DNA of 64,000 nucleotides from Paenibacillus cymbidii (GTDB lineage Bacteria > Bacillota > Bacilli > Paenibacillales > NBRC-103111), in NCBI RefSeq assembly GCF_004764705.1, contig NZ_SHLX01000003.1:62001-126000 (forward strand), read 5' to 3'. The notes below the pieces were generated by a model. That model searched no databases, was not told the DNA's origin, and saw only the letters and a list, made by a program, of their open reading frames with translations. Positions 36,390 to 45,426 of the stretch are shown in pieces. Position 1 is the first letter of the stretch. Every line of letters begins with the position of its first letter. Position numbers and translations under genes: made by a program.

Positions 36390-36767
36390 TTACCGCGCTC
36401 TTTCGCGATGATCGTCGCGGTCTTTGCCGGCGTCGAACGGGGTGCTGACGGGAACGAACAAGTCGATGATGCCGATGACAAGAGCCGCAAGAATGGCTCC
36501 CAGAATCGTCGAATGTACGCCGCCGACTATAAATTGCGCTACCCAGATGACGAACGCGCTGGTCAAAAACCCAACGATCCCGCGACCGAACGGAGTGATG
36601 TTCTTTCCAAATATTCCCTCGATGATCCAGGCGACGACTGCGATCACAAGCGCCAGCAGAAACGCGCTCCAATAACCGCCGATCGAAAACGCCGGTACGA
36701 TCCAACTGACAAACAGCAGCACCAAAGCGGATACGGCAAATCTGATCAAGTGTCCGAGAAAATGCAT
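36390..36767 (-). CDS. Phage-holin-superfamily-IV-like membrane protein
   Basis: Protein of 125 residues with four membrane helices (about 5-25, 33-52, 60-80 and 86-106) and a charged C-terminal tail ending in KDRDDHRERAR. The LIRFAVSALVLL start and the IEGIFGKNITPFGRGIVGFL loop match the small 4-TM family PF04020, which is called holin-like but is widespread in genomes without phage. AAAGGAGGG lies about 6 bases upstream of the ATG. No phage genes are nearby, so a lysis role is unlikely. It is transcribed in the same direction as the large synthase gene upstream of it, but with a 139-base gap. Confidence 0.82.
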   Translation of the reverse strand: MHFLGHLIRFAVSALVLLFVSWIVPAFSIGGYWSAFLLALVIAVVAWIIEGIFGKNITPFGRGIVGFLTSAFVIWVAQFIVGGVHSTILGAILAALVIGIIDLFVPVSTPFDAGKDRDDHRERAR

Positions 36768-36906
36768 GGTTTCCCTCCTTTGTCGTTCGAATGATGAGAC
36801 GGTTCAGGCGATGCGCACCAAGTAGTGTCTCCACAGCGAAGGAGGGTTATCGGCGGGATTTTCCCCCAGCGCGAGCGCGAGCCCGCGCCGCTGCCGAACG
36901 GCCGCG

Positions 36907-39900
36907 CTACATCGTCAACTCGACGAACCGCTCGCGACCGTCATCGTAAAGCCGTACATAAGGCCCAAGCCCATTCTCCGTCCCGCCGCTCCCGCCGCCG
37001 CCAACTCGACTGTCGCCGTTCCGACTGTTTCCGCCGCCACCGCCGCCTGTGACCTGGCCGCCGTCGTCAGCCGCTTCGGCTACAACTTCGCCGTCGACCG
37101 CAAGCGTTGACCAGCCGGTCTTTTTGCCAGCCGGATTGCGCACGGCGATCCGGTACACCGTCCCGCCGAACCGGTAGCTCGCTTCGTAGCCGGGCCAATC
37201 GTGCGGGACGCACGGCGCGATGTGCAGCTTGTCGCCGCGGCGGCGCAAGCCGAGAATCGCTTCCACGCCCGCTTGATACATCCAGCCCGCGGCGCCGGTG
37301 TACCACGTCCAACCCGCACGCCCTTTGTGCGGCGAAGACGTGTACACATCCGCGGCTATCGCGTACGGCTCGCCGGCGTATTTTCGCACTTCTGTTGCCG
37401 TCAGCGCATGGGTGACCGGGTTCAGCATGTGGAACAGCTCGAACGCTTTATCCCCCTCGCCGAGCCCGCTCCAGGCGACGATGCTCCAGATGACGCCGTG
37501 CGTATACTGGGCGCCGTTCTCCCGCAGTCCGGGCGGATAGCCCTGGATATAGCCGGGATTCGGCTCCGTGCGGTTGAACGGCGGCGTCAGAATCGCGGCG
37601 ACCGACAGCCCGCGGTCGACCAGCTCGCGATCGAACGACAGCATCGCCTGGCGAGCTTTGTCGATCGTGCCTGCGCGCGAAATGACCGACCACGACTGGG
37701 CGATTGCATCAACCCGGCATTCCGCGTTCGCAACCGAGCCGAGCCATTCCCCGCTATCGGTGTACGCCCGGCGGAACCACTGTCCGTCCCAGGCAGCCGT
37801 ATTGGCAGCTGCGGAGACCCGGTCCCGCGTTTCCAAATAACGCTCGGCGGTCTCGCGATCTCCCTGCTGCGCGCACAAGCTCGCCATCCGCTCCAGTACG
37901 TCGCACTGGAACCACGCGAGCCATACGCTTTCGCCGCGGCCCTCGAAGCCGATTCGGCTCATGCCGTCGTTCCAGTCGCCGATGCCGATCAGCGGCAAGC
38001 CGTGTTCGCCGAACCGCAAGCTGCGTTCGATCGCGAGCAGGCAATGCTCGTAAACGGTGCCGGCGCGGCCGGAATCGACCGTTTCTTCATATCGCTCATG
38101 TTCGTCTTCCTTCAGCAGCTCACTGGTCAAATAGGGCGCTATTTCGTCCAGCAGGCTGAAGTCGCCCGTATGCTCGACATAACGACTGACACTGTAGGGC
38201 AGCCACAGCAAATCGTCGGAGAAACGGGTGCGGATGCCGCGGCTCGTTTCCTCGTGCCACCAATGCTGTACGTCGCCTTCGGTATACTGATGCGAAGCGT
38301 GCAGCACGATTTGCCGTTTCGTCAGCTCCGGCCGGCTGTGCAGCAGCGCCAGCGAATCCTGCAGTTGATCGCGGAAACCATAAGCGCCGCCGGACTGGTA
38401 GAAGGCGGAACGCGCCCACATCCGGCACGACAGTGTCTGGTACAGCAGCCATCCGTTCAGCATCACATTCATTTCGTCCGACGGCGTCGCAACAGTTACG
38501 GCGCCAAGCACCTCGCGCCAGAACGCCTGCGCCTCCGCAAGCGCCCGCTCGCAGGCGCCCTCCTCACGGTAACGGCGCACCAGACCGGCCGCCGCCTCCG
38601 GTGACGATTCGGCGCCAAGCAGCACATATACGGTGCGCTCTTCGCCCGGCTGCAGCGTCAATTGCCGCTCGATGGCGCCGCACGGGTCGAACAACGCGCC
38701 GGTAACGCCGGACAGCCGCTCCCGCGCGAGCGCCGCCGGAGCTTCGGGCGTGCCGCAGCGGCCGAGAAACTCGAGCCGGTCGCCAGTCCAACTGAGCGCT
38801 CCGGCTGCATCACCAAACGCGAGAAACGCCGTCGTATCGCGGAACGTATCCTGATAGGCGTTGCGGGCAAGCAGCACGCTGTCAATTCCGTTCCAATCCG
38901 TCAATACATAGGAGGCGTTGCCTTCGCGGCGAACGCCGATCGTCCATTCGGCGTAATACGCAAGCGAAACGCGGCGCTCCCGCGCCGAGGCGTTGCGGAG
39001 GCGGAGCCGGACGATTTTGACCGGATCGACCTTCGGCACGTAGACCGTCAATTCCCGCTCCAGCCCGTCCCGCGTCTGGCGGAAGCGCGAGTAGCCGCGG
39101 CCATGGACGGCCTGGAACGAATCGGTGTCGCGCGTGTCGGCCGTCGCGAACATGCCGGCTTCCCCGGTATCGTCGTCGCGCAAATAACACGCCTCGCCCG
39201 GCCAATCGAGCGCCGGGTCGTTCGACCACGGCGTCAGCTTGTTTTCGCGGCTGTTCTGCCACCACGTATATCCCGTAAACAGCTCGGAGACGATGCAGCC
39301 GAAGCTCGGGTTGGCGATTACGTTCACCCACGGCGCCGGCAGCGGGTTGCCGTGGCGGATCGCGATGCGGTATTCCTCGCCGTCCGCGGAGAAGCTGCCC
39401 CAACCGTTCGCGAATAACCCGTCCTCGGTTTGATTCGGCGCAGAAACGGACGCTGGTGATGCCGGAGCAACAACGGGCGCAACCGTTCCCGTCCCGGCCG
39501 CGGGCGCCGGTACAACCGGCGCCTCCGGCGCCCGCAGCCGCAGCTGCGTCCGCAGGCTGGCGCCGTCCGCCCGCAGCGCAAGCCGCGCCACGGCAAGCAG
39601 CAGCGTGCGGTCTTCCGGCGCAAGCCGCTCCGCGGGAATGACGTGCACGCTGTCTGCAAGCCAGCTGCCGCGCCCGGCGGCATGTTCAAGGCTGCGCTGC
39701 ACCTCTTCAAGCACCTGCTGCTCGTAGCCTTCGACCGATTCGTTCAGCACGACCAAATCGAAGGCAAGCCCCAGCCGGGTGGCGTATTCATGCGCTTGCA
39801 GCAGCTTCGCGACGAAGGACAAGCCGCCCGCGTCTTCCACATGCACAAGCGCGATCGGGCGCTCGCCCGAAATGCCGTACGCCCATAATCCGGTTTGGCT

Positions 39901-42900
39901 TTTGATGTTGGCCGCAATGCGCCCGGCCCGCTCCGCTTCCAGCGGGGCGGCGTACAGCAGCCGCCCGGCAAGCTGCTGATACAGCGTCGCATCGGCCATC
40001 GTCAGCTGCAGATGCTTCATCTCGATCTGCACGTGTGTCCACGCTTGCTGGAACGCGTGCTCGACCTGATGGTCGCGGCTCAGCTCGCGGGCCATCGCCA
40101 GCGCTTCTTCCTTCGTCCCGGCAACGCCGGTGACGGCAAACAACTGCGTTCGTTCGCCGGCGGCAAGCGACAGCCGGCGGCGCATAATGAACGCCGGATC
40201 GGCTACCGCTCCCGTCGAACCGCCCAGCCGGCAGTCGATCCCTGCCGGCCTTGCCAGCGGCTGGCCGCGGCCGATGAACAACAGTCGGTCGGTTTCGAAC
40301 TCGGGCGGAGCGGCCTTGCCGCCGCGCGCGGCAAGCGCGTGAAACGCCCAAACCGGCAACTCGTCGCCGCTGCGCGGCCTTCTGCGGGCAAGCAGGCATT
40401 CCGTTTCGGCATCGTATTCGGTTTCGACAAACAGCTTGCTGAACGCCTGGTGCGCATCGTCCGCCCGCGTCCCCGCCAGCACGATCTCCAGCAGCGTCGT
40501 CACTTCGAGTATGCGTGCGTCCCCGCCGTTCTCCAGCGTCAGCCGGCGCACTTCCGCTTTGGCCCCGGGGACGACGGCGATTTCCAGCGTGGTGCGAACG
40601 TCCCCGTCAATTCGGGAAAATTCCGCTTTATCCAGCGAGAAGCGTATGCGCTGCTCCGCCGATGGAACTCGGCACGGCAAATACGAAGGCGACCAGAGCG
40701 CGTCCGACGCCACATCGCGAATATACAACCAACTGCCCCAACGGTCGGCGACCGGGTCTTCGCGCCAGCGCGTCACGGCGAGGCCGTCCGTCAGGCTGTA
40801 GCCGCCGCCGCTGTCGGTAACGACGGCAGCGTAATTGCCGCCGCCGCCGAGCAGACACACTTCCGGCGTCAGCGCGCCGGGACGGTCGAACTCGCGGACC
40901 GGCGCCGTATGCGCGTCCGCCGGCAGCCCCCGCTGCGAGCGGCGGGCAACCCGCCCGGCCAGCGGCGAAAGGCGTGCCGGCGCACGTTCCGTCAGCAGCA
41001 GCTCGGCAGCCTGCACTCTTTTGTCGCGATGGAACCGGTCGATCATCGTTTGCGGCAGCAGCAGGTTGGCGATCGTGAGCAGGCTCATGCCCTGATGATG
41101 CGCCATGTAGCTGCGGATTACCATGTGCCGGCGGCCTTCGGGAAGCCGTTCGGGCGTGTAGTCGATCGCTTCGTAGAAGCCGTATTCGCCGGACGCGCCC
41201 AGTTCCTCCAGCCGCCGCAAGCTGTCGATTCCTTCGCGCGGGGCGTAAGGAAGCGCCATGACGGTGGCGTAAGGCGCCTGCACCAGATCCTGCTCCAGCC
41301 CGCGTTTGTAGCCGAGCCCCGGCACGCCGAACGCCCGGTATTGATAGTTCATCTGGTGATCGAACGCATAGTAGCCCGATTCGGAAATGCCGAACGGAAT
41401 GCCGCGCTCGCGGGCGTATTCGATTTGTCGTCTGACGACGCCGCGGTAGGTGCTTTCCCAAATGGTGTTGCGATAGGTGCGCATGAGCAGCCACGGCATC
41501 AAATATTCGAACATGGTGCCGGACCAGGACACCATCGTCACGAAGTCGCCTTGTTTGGTCGCCGTGCGGCCGAGCCGGAACCAGTGGGCGACGGAAATTT
41601 GCCCGAGCGCAATCGCCACGAAGCTGGCCTGACGCGCTTCAGACGCAAGCAGGTCGTACAGAATGTCGTCGTGCCGCCCGGCGGCGGCGTTGTAGCCGAG
41701 AAAGAACAGCCGGCTCTTGTAATCGTACAGCTGACGAAAATCGGTGGCGGCGATCAACGCCTCCATCCGCGCCAGCAGCGCCTGACCGCGGTCATGCCAG
41801 CCGCCGGTTCCCGCTGCTGCCCCCGCAGGCAGGTCCGCCAGTTCGGCCGCGAATTCGGCGTCGCTCAGCGCCAGCTTGCCGAAGCCGGGAAACTGCCGGC
41901 GTTCGTCCGCGTTCAGCTCCCGCGCCAGCCATTCGGCCAGCCCTTGCTTGACCGCCATCAGGCTGGCGACAAAATTGCCGGAATCGACGGTCGACACGTA
42001 GCTCGGCGGCAGCGGTTCGAGCGTCGTCGTGTCGTACCAGTTGTACAGATGGCCGTGCCACTTGTCCATTCGTTCGATCGTGCCGATCGTTCGCTCCAGC
42101 CTTTCCGTCATGCCCGGCGTGTCGATGAAGCCGAAGTCGCGCGCCGCAAGCACCGCCGTCAACAGGAAGCCGATGTTCGTCGGCGAGGTCCGGTGGGCGA
42201 CGCCTCTTGCCGGTTCGATCTGCACGTTGTCCGGCGGCAAATAATGATCGGCCGCTCCGGCGAACCGTTCATAGAACGTCCAGATGCGCCCGGCCAGCTC
42301 GCGCAGGCCGTCGGCATCGGCGGGGGAGAAGGCGGATTCCTCCCGGACGAGCGGAAGATCGAGCCATTGCACGACAAGCGGCGCCAGCGCCCAGACGATC
42401 GCGATCGCAAGTCCCGCCGCCATAATGCCGGGCGGATGGTTCCATACGGCCACAACGGCGAGAGCGGCTGTCAGCGCATAACCCCAGGCCAGGCCGAGCA
42501 TGACCGGACCGTGTTGGTTTCCTTTGCGCTCGACATCGGCCGAACTGACCCACTCCAGCAGCCGGCGCTTGCTGACGAACTGACGGAACAGCGCTTTGCC
42601 GATGGCGTCCGCCAGCATGGCGCTATTAAACGGCAGCGTCACGAAAGCGATCAGCGCGTGCGAGGCGGAGCCGGCCAGCCGTTTCGGCTGGAACAGCGTA
42701 CAGCGCCAGTCGTCGCATACGTGGCGCAGCACCGGCAGAAGCAGCGTAACGCCGCCCAAGATCAGCCAACGGACCGTGATGCCGGGAAGACCGGCGAAAG
42801 CGAAAAGCAGCAGCGCATAGAGCGCCGGCGGCATCAGGCTGCGCCGCAAGTTGTCGAGCATCTGCCAGCGCGTCAGCGCCGACAGGTCGACAGGCCGCAC

Positions 42901-45246
42901 CTCGCCGTGGCGGTCGCTCGCACGCGGGAACAGCCACATCAGCAGCTGCCAGTCGCCGCGAACCCAGCGGTGCAGCCGCTTCTGGAACGAAATAAACTTC
43001 GCCGGCTGGTCGTCGACCAGCTCGATGTCCGCGAGCAGCGCCGCGCGCAGGAAACCGCCTTCGAGCAAGTCGTGGCTGAGCACGCGGTCTTCGGGAATGC
43101 GGTCGCAGAGGACGCGCGCGAATGCGTCGACGTCGAAAATGCCCTTGCCCGTAAAAATGCCTTGGCCGAACGTATCCTGATACGGGTCGGAGATCGCGAA
43201 CGCATAAGGATCGATGCCCGGTTCGCCGGCCCACAGCGACGACAGGCGCGACCGGGCTGCCGCCGTATGGCTGATGCCGATGCGCGGCTGCAGCACCCCG
43301 TAGCCTTCAATTACCCGGGTGCCCGCCCGGTTCAGGCGCGGCCGGTTGTAAGGCAGATGCAGCGTGCCAACCAGACGCTGCGCACTTCCCATCGGCAGCT
43401 GGGTATCGGCATCTAGCGTGATGACGTAACGCACTCGCGCAAAAACAGACGCATCGCCGGAACGGTGAACGTAGCCGGTGTCCGGTTTGCCTCGCAGCAG
43501 CTCGACCAGCTCGACCAGTTTGCCGCGTTTGCGCTCCCAGCCGATAAACGCCGCTTCGCCTTCGTTCCACTGCCTGCCCCGCTGCAGCAGATGGAAGGTC
43601 GAGCCGCCCTCGCCGCCGTAGCGGGCGTTCAGCGCTTCAATCCGCTCCTTGGCGAAGGCGACGAGCGCTTCGTCGCCCGGCAGCTCCCGTTCCTTGGCGT
43701 CGGTAAAATCGCCCAGCAGCGCAAAATGCAAATTTGGATCGCGATTGGCCAAATAGTGCAGTTCCAGCCTGTCGACGTTGTCCCGCACTTCTTCGGCCGT
43801 CGACCAAATGACGGGAATGACGACCAGCGTTGTCGCTTCCTGCGGGATGCCTCCGGAAAAGTCATAACGCAGCAGCGGCTGCGGTACGCTTACCCGGCCG
43901 ATGGCAAAATGCAGCCAAACGACGACCCACTCGCTGGCCGGCAGCAGCAAAACGAGCAGGACGGCAACAAGGCCCGGCCATGAATAACCGGCGTCATTGC
44001 CGATCCAGGCGGCGAACAACGCCAGGAACAGCGCCAGCATTCCGGCGAGCACCGCCGCATAGGCGCCGCCGGCGCGTTTGCGGATGCCCGCCCGCGGGTA
44101 CAATCGGGGCTCGCAGATTCTGCTCAGCGAGCGGCGAAGTTCGCCGATGCCGCCGGGCTCGTACAAATAGTAGGCCAAAAACGTGCGGCGCGGAGCGGGC
44201 CCTTCCGGTTCGGCCGTCCGCTGCGCCTGCCATTCGTCGTGCGCCGCGGCGGCAAGCGAAACCGCATGGCGGGCGACGGCGTTTTCCGGCACGCGCAGTC
44301 GCGAGGACAACGTTTCGATGCGCCGGCGGATCGCCGCTTTGCTTGGCGCGTCGAGCAGCGGATACAAGCCGGCGCCGCCATCGTCCGCCAGCGACTGCTC
44401 CACCTGGCTGATCCGCGCGAACGCGTCCGTCCATTCCAGCCGCTCGATGCTGCGCAAACAACCGATCGCATTGCCGGCAGCCGCCTGGTACGCCGCTTGC
44501 AGCTTGTTCTCGTAGCCGACGATCCGGTTCAGATCGTCGGCGCCGCCTTCCAGCTTGCACAGCAGCCATTGGCGGACGGCGGAAGAATCGTCGGCCCATT
44601 CCCGCAAGTGGGCGATCAAATGCACGACCCACGGCCCGGACAGCGGCAAGTGCAAGCCGGCGCGCTCCATGGCTGCGTCGAGCGCCGCCGTGTCGGCCGA
44701 TTGCGGCTGGAGCTGCGCCAGAAACCGGTCCACCTGCACGCATGCCTGCCTGCGCTCGCGAACGAGCCGCATCGTGGCGGCGAGCCGGCGGATCAGCAGC
44801 GCGCGCAGCAGCAGCGGCACGTTCCAGCATTCGGCCATGGTCAGCGCGGATACTTCCTGATAAGCCTGTATGTACGTTTCGAACGTCGTTTCGTCGAACG
44901 AGCCTTCCGTCGTTTCGAGATAGTCGGCGCATATCGTTTCCAGCCGCAGCTTGTTTCCGCCGCGGACGGACGGGAGCCGTTTCAGCCCGCCGGCGGCGAA
45001 CTGGCGTTTGACGAAATCGGCTTGTTCGTCGATGAATTCGGCATTGTCGAGCAGCCATTCTTCGGCGGGCTGCGCGCAGCCGATGCGGCGGTCCGCCAGC
45101 TCCAGCGCAAAGGCGTCAAGTCCCGCCGCATCCGCTTCGAATTCGCGGCGCAGCCGCTTCAGCGCCGCGCCGTCTCTTTTCCCAAGCGTGACTTGAAGCG
45201 CAAGCTCCCGCGCTTTTTGCCGGAGCAGTTCGGTGTTGACAATCAT
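36907..45246 (-). CDS. Cyclic beta-1,2-glucan synthase-like GT84/GH94 enzyme
   Basis: Membrane protein of 2779 residues, the size of NdvB-type synthases. Order: N-terminal region (1-390), membrane helices (about 395-450), a family 84 glycosyltransferase domain with TLDADTQLP near 610 and HRWVRGDWQ near 758, more helices (about 800-860 and 930-980), a glucoamylase-like segment with GISESGYYAFDHQ near 1290, and a C-terminal GH94 phosphorylase-like module with the catalytic Asp in GDWNDGM near 2423 and GYIQGYPPG. UDP-glucose would be polymerised into beta-1,2-glucan and the chain length set or trimmed. The ATG has GGAGG 5 bases upstream. Low-complexity linkers lie near 1940 and, very Gly-rich, near the C-terminus. 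It faces mutS2 and breaks the usual cvpA-mutS2 order. Confidence 0.9.
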   Translation of the reverse strand: MIVNTELLRQKARELALQVTLGKRDGAALKRLRREFEADAAGLDAFALELADRRIGCAQPAEEWLLDNAEFIDEQADFVKRQFAAGGLKRLPSVRGGNKLRLETICADYLETTEGSFDETTFETYIQAYQEVSALTMAECWNVPLLLRALLIRRLAATMRLVRERRQACVQVDRFLAQLQPQSADTAALDAAMERAGLHLPLSGPWVVHLIAHLREWADDSSAVRQWLLCKLEGGADDLNRIVGYENKLQAAYQAAAGNAIGCLRSIERLEWTDAFARISQVEQSLADDGGAGLYPLLDAPSKAAIRRRIETLSSRLRVPENAVARHAVSLAAAAHDEWQAQRTAEPEGPAPRRTFLAYYLYEPGGIGELRRSLSRICEPRLYPRAGIRKRAGGAYAAVLAGMLALFLALFAAWIGNDAGYSWPGLVAVLLVLLLPASEWVVVWLHFAIGRVSVPQPLLRYDFSGGIPQEATTLVVIPVIWSTAEEVRDNVDRLELHYLANRDPNLHFALLGDFTDAKERELPGDEALVAFAKERIEALNARYGGEGGSTFHLLQRGRQWNEGEAAFIGWERKRGKLVELVELLRGKPDTGYVHRSGDASVFARVRYVITLDADTQLPMGSAQRLVGTLHLPYNRPRLNRAGTRVIEGYGVLQPRIGISHTAAARSRLSSLWAGEPGIDPYAFAISDPYQDTFGQGIFTGKGIFDVDAFARVLCDRIPEDRVLSHDLLEGGFLRAALLADIELVDDQPAKFISFQKRLHRWVRGDWQLLMWLFPRASDRHGEVRPVDLSALTRWQMLDNLRRSLMPPALYALLLFAFAGLPGITVRWLILGGVTLLLPVLRHVCDDWRCTLFQPKRLAGSASHALIAFVTLPFNSAMLADAIGKALFRQFVSKRRLLEWVSSADVERKGNQHGPVMLGLAWGYALTAALAVVAVWNHPPGIMAAGLAIAIVWALAPLVVQWLDLPLVREESAFSPADADGLRELAGRIWTFYERFAGAADHYLPPDNVQIEPARGVAHRTSPTNIGFLLTAVLAARDFGFIDTPGMTERLERTIGTIERMDKWHGHLYNWYDTTTLEPLPPSYVSTVDSGNFVASLMAVKQGLAEWLARELNADERRQFPGFGKLALSDAEFAAELADLPAGAAAGTGGWHDRGQALLARMEALIAATDFRQLYDYKSRLFFLGYNAAAGRHDDILYDLLASEARQASFVAIALGQISVAHWFRLGRTATKQGDFVTMVSWSGTMFEYLMPWLLMRTYRNTIWESTYRGVVRRQIEYARERGIPFGISESGYYAFDHQMNYQYRAFGVPGLGYKRGLEQDLVQAPYATVMALPYAPREGIDSLRRLEELGASGEYGFYEAIDYTPERLPEGRRHMVIRSYMAHHQGMSLLTIANLLLPQTMIDRFHRDKRVQAAELLLTERAPARLSPLAGRVARRSQRGLPADAHTAPVREFDRPGALTPEVCLLGGGGNYAAVVTDSGGGYSLTDGLAVTRWREDPVADRWGSWLYIRDVASDALWSPSYLPCRVPSAEQRIRFSLDKAEFSRIDGDVRTTLEIAVVPGAKAEVRRLTLENGGDARILEVTTLLEIVLAGTRADDAHQAFSKLFVETEYDAETECLLARRRPRSGDELPVWAFHALAARGGKAAPPEFETDRLLFIGRGQPLARPAGIDCRLGGSTGAVADPAFIMRRRLSLAAGERTQLFAVTGVAGTKEEALAMARELSRDHQVEHAFQQAWTHVQIEMKHLQLTMADATLYQQLAGRLLYAAPLEAERAGRIAANIKSQTGLWAYGISGERPIALVHVEDAGGLSFVAKLLQAHEYATRLGLAFDLVVLNESVEGYEQQVLEEVQRSLEHAAGRGSWLADSVHVIPAERLAPEDRTLLLAVARLALRADGASLRTQLRLRAPEAPVVPAPAAGTGTVAPVVAPASPASVSAPNQTEDGLFANGWGSFSADGEEYRIAIRHGNPLPAPWVNVIANPSFGCIVSELFTGYTWWQNSRENKLTPWSNDPALDWPGEACYLRDDDTGEAGMFATADTRDTDSFQAVHGRGYSRFRQTRDGLERELTVYVPKVDPVKIVRLRLRNASARERRVSLAYYAEWTIGVRREGNASYVLTDWNGIDSVLLARNAYQDTFRDTTAFLAFGDAAGALSWTGDRLEFLGRCGTPEAPAALARERLSGVTGALFDPCGAIERQLTLQPGEERTVYVLLGAESSPEAAAGLVRRYREEGACERALAEAQAFWREVLGAVTVATPSDEMNVMLNGWLLYQTLSCRMWARSAFYQSGGAYGFRDQLQDSLALLHSRPELTKRQIVLHASHQYTEGDVQHWWHEETSRGIRTRFSDDLLWLPYSVSRYVEHTGDFSLLDEIAPYLTSELLKEDEHERYEETVDSGRAGTVYEHCLLAIERSLRFGEHGLPLIGIGDWNDGMSRIGFEGRGESVWLAWFQCDVLERMASLCAQQGDRETAERYLETRDRVSAAANTAAWDGQWFRRAYTDSGEWLGSVANAECRVDAIAQSWSVISRAGTIDKARQAMLSFDRELVDRGLSVAAILTPPFNRTEPNPGYIQGYPPGLRENGAQYTHGVIWSIVAWSGLGEGDKAFELFHMLNPVTHALTATEVRKYAGEPYAIAADVYTSSPHKGRAGWTWYTGAAGWMYQAGVEAILGLRRRGDKLHIAPCVPHDWPGYEASYRFGGTVYRIAVRNPAGKKTGWSTLAVDGEVVAEAADDGGQVTGGGGGGNSRNGDSRVGGGGSGGTENGLGPYVRLYDDGRERFVELTM

Positions 45247-45386
45247 GCGTCCTCCAGGATGAGCCGCTTGTACGGGCGGCAAAATGGCACAACCAAGGAA
45301 GATTATGCCCAGGCTTTCGGCATTTTATGAGAGGGAGCGAATCGTTATAGCCGTTCGCTCCCGTGGCGGCGGCCGCCGCAAGCGGC

Positions 45387-45392
45387 TATAAT
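45387..45392 (+). promoter_or_regulatory. Possible -10 element of mutS2
   Basis: A perfect TATAAT lies 35 bases before the GTG of mutS2. The region 17 bases upstream (TGGCGG) is a poor -35. If it is used, the ATG that overlaps it cannot be the start of mutS2, which supports the GTG at 45427. Confidence 0.45.
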
Positions 45393-45426
45393 GGGAAAAG
45401 AAGATGAAGGAGAAAGAAGGTTTCAC

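Noticed and set aside
36390-36767. Prophage remnant suggested by the holin-like gene
   Set aside because: The family is common in bacteria without phage and no other phage gene, integrase or attachment site is nearby.
45391-45426. ATG start of mutS2 36 bases upstream of the GTG
   Set aside because: The ATG coincides with a -10 element and adds a charged stretch not seen in MutS2; a ribosome binding site fits the GTG.
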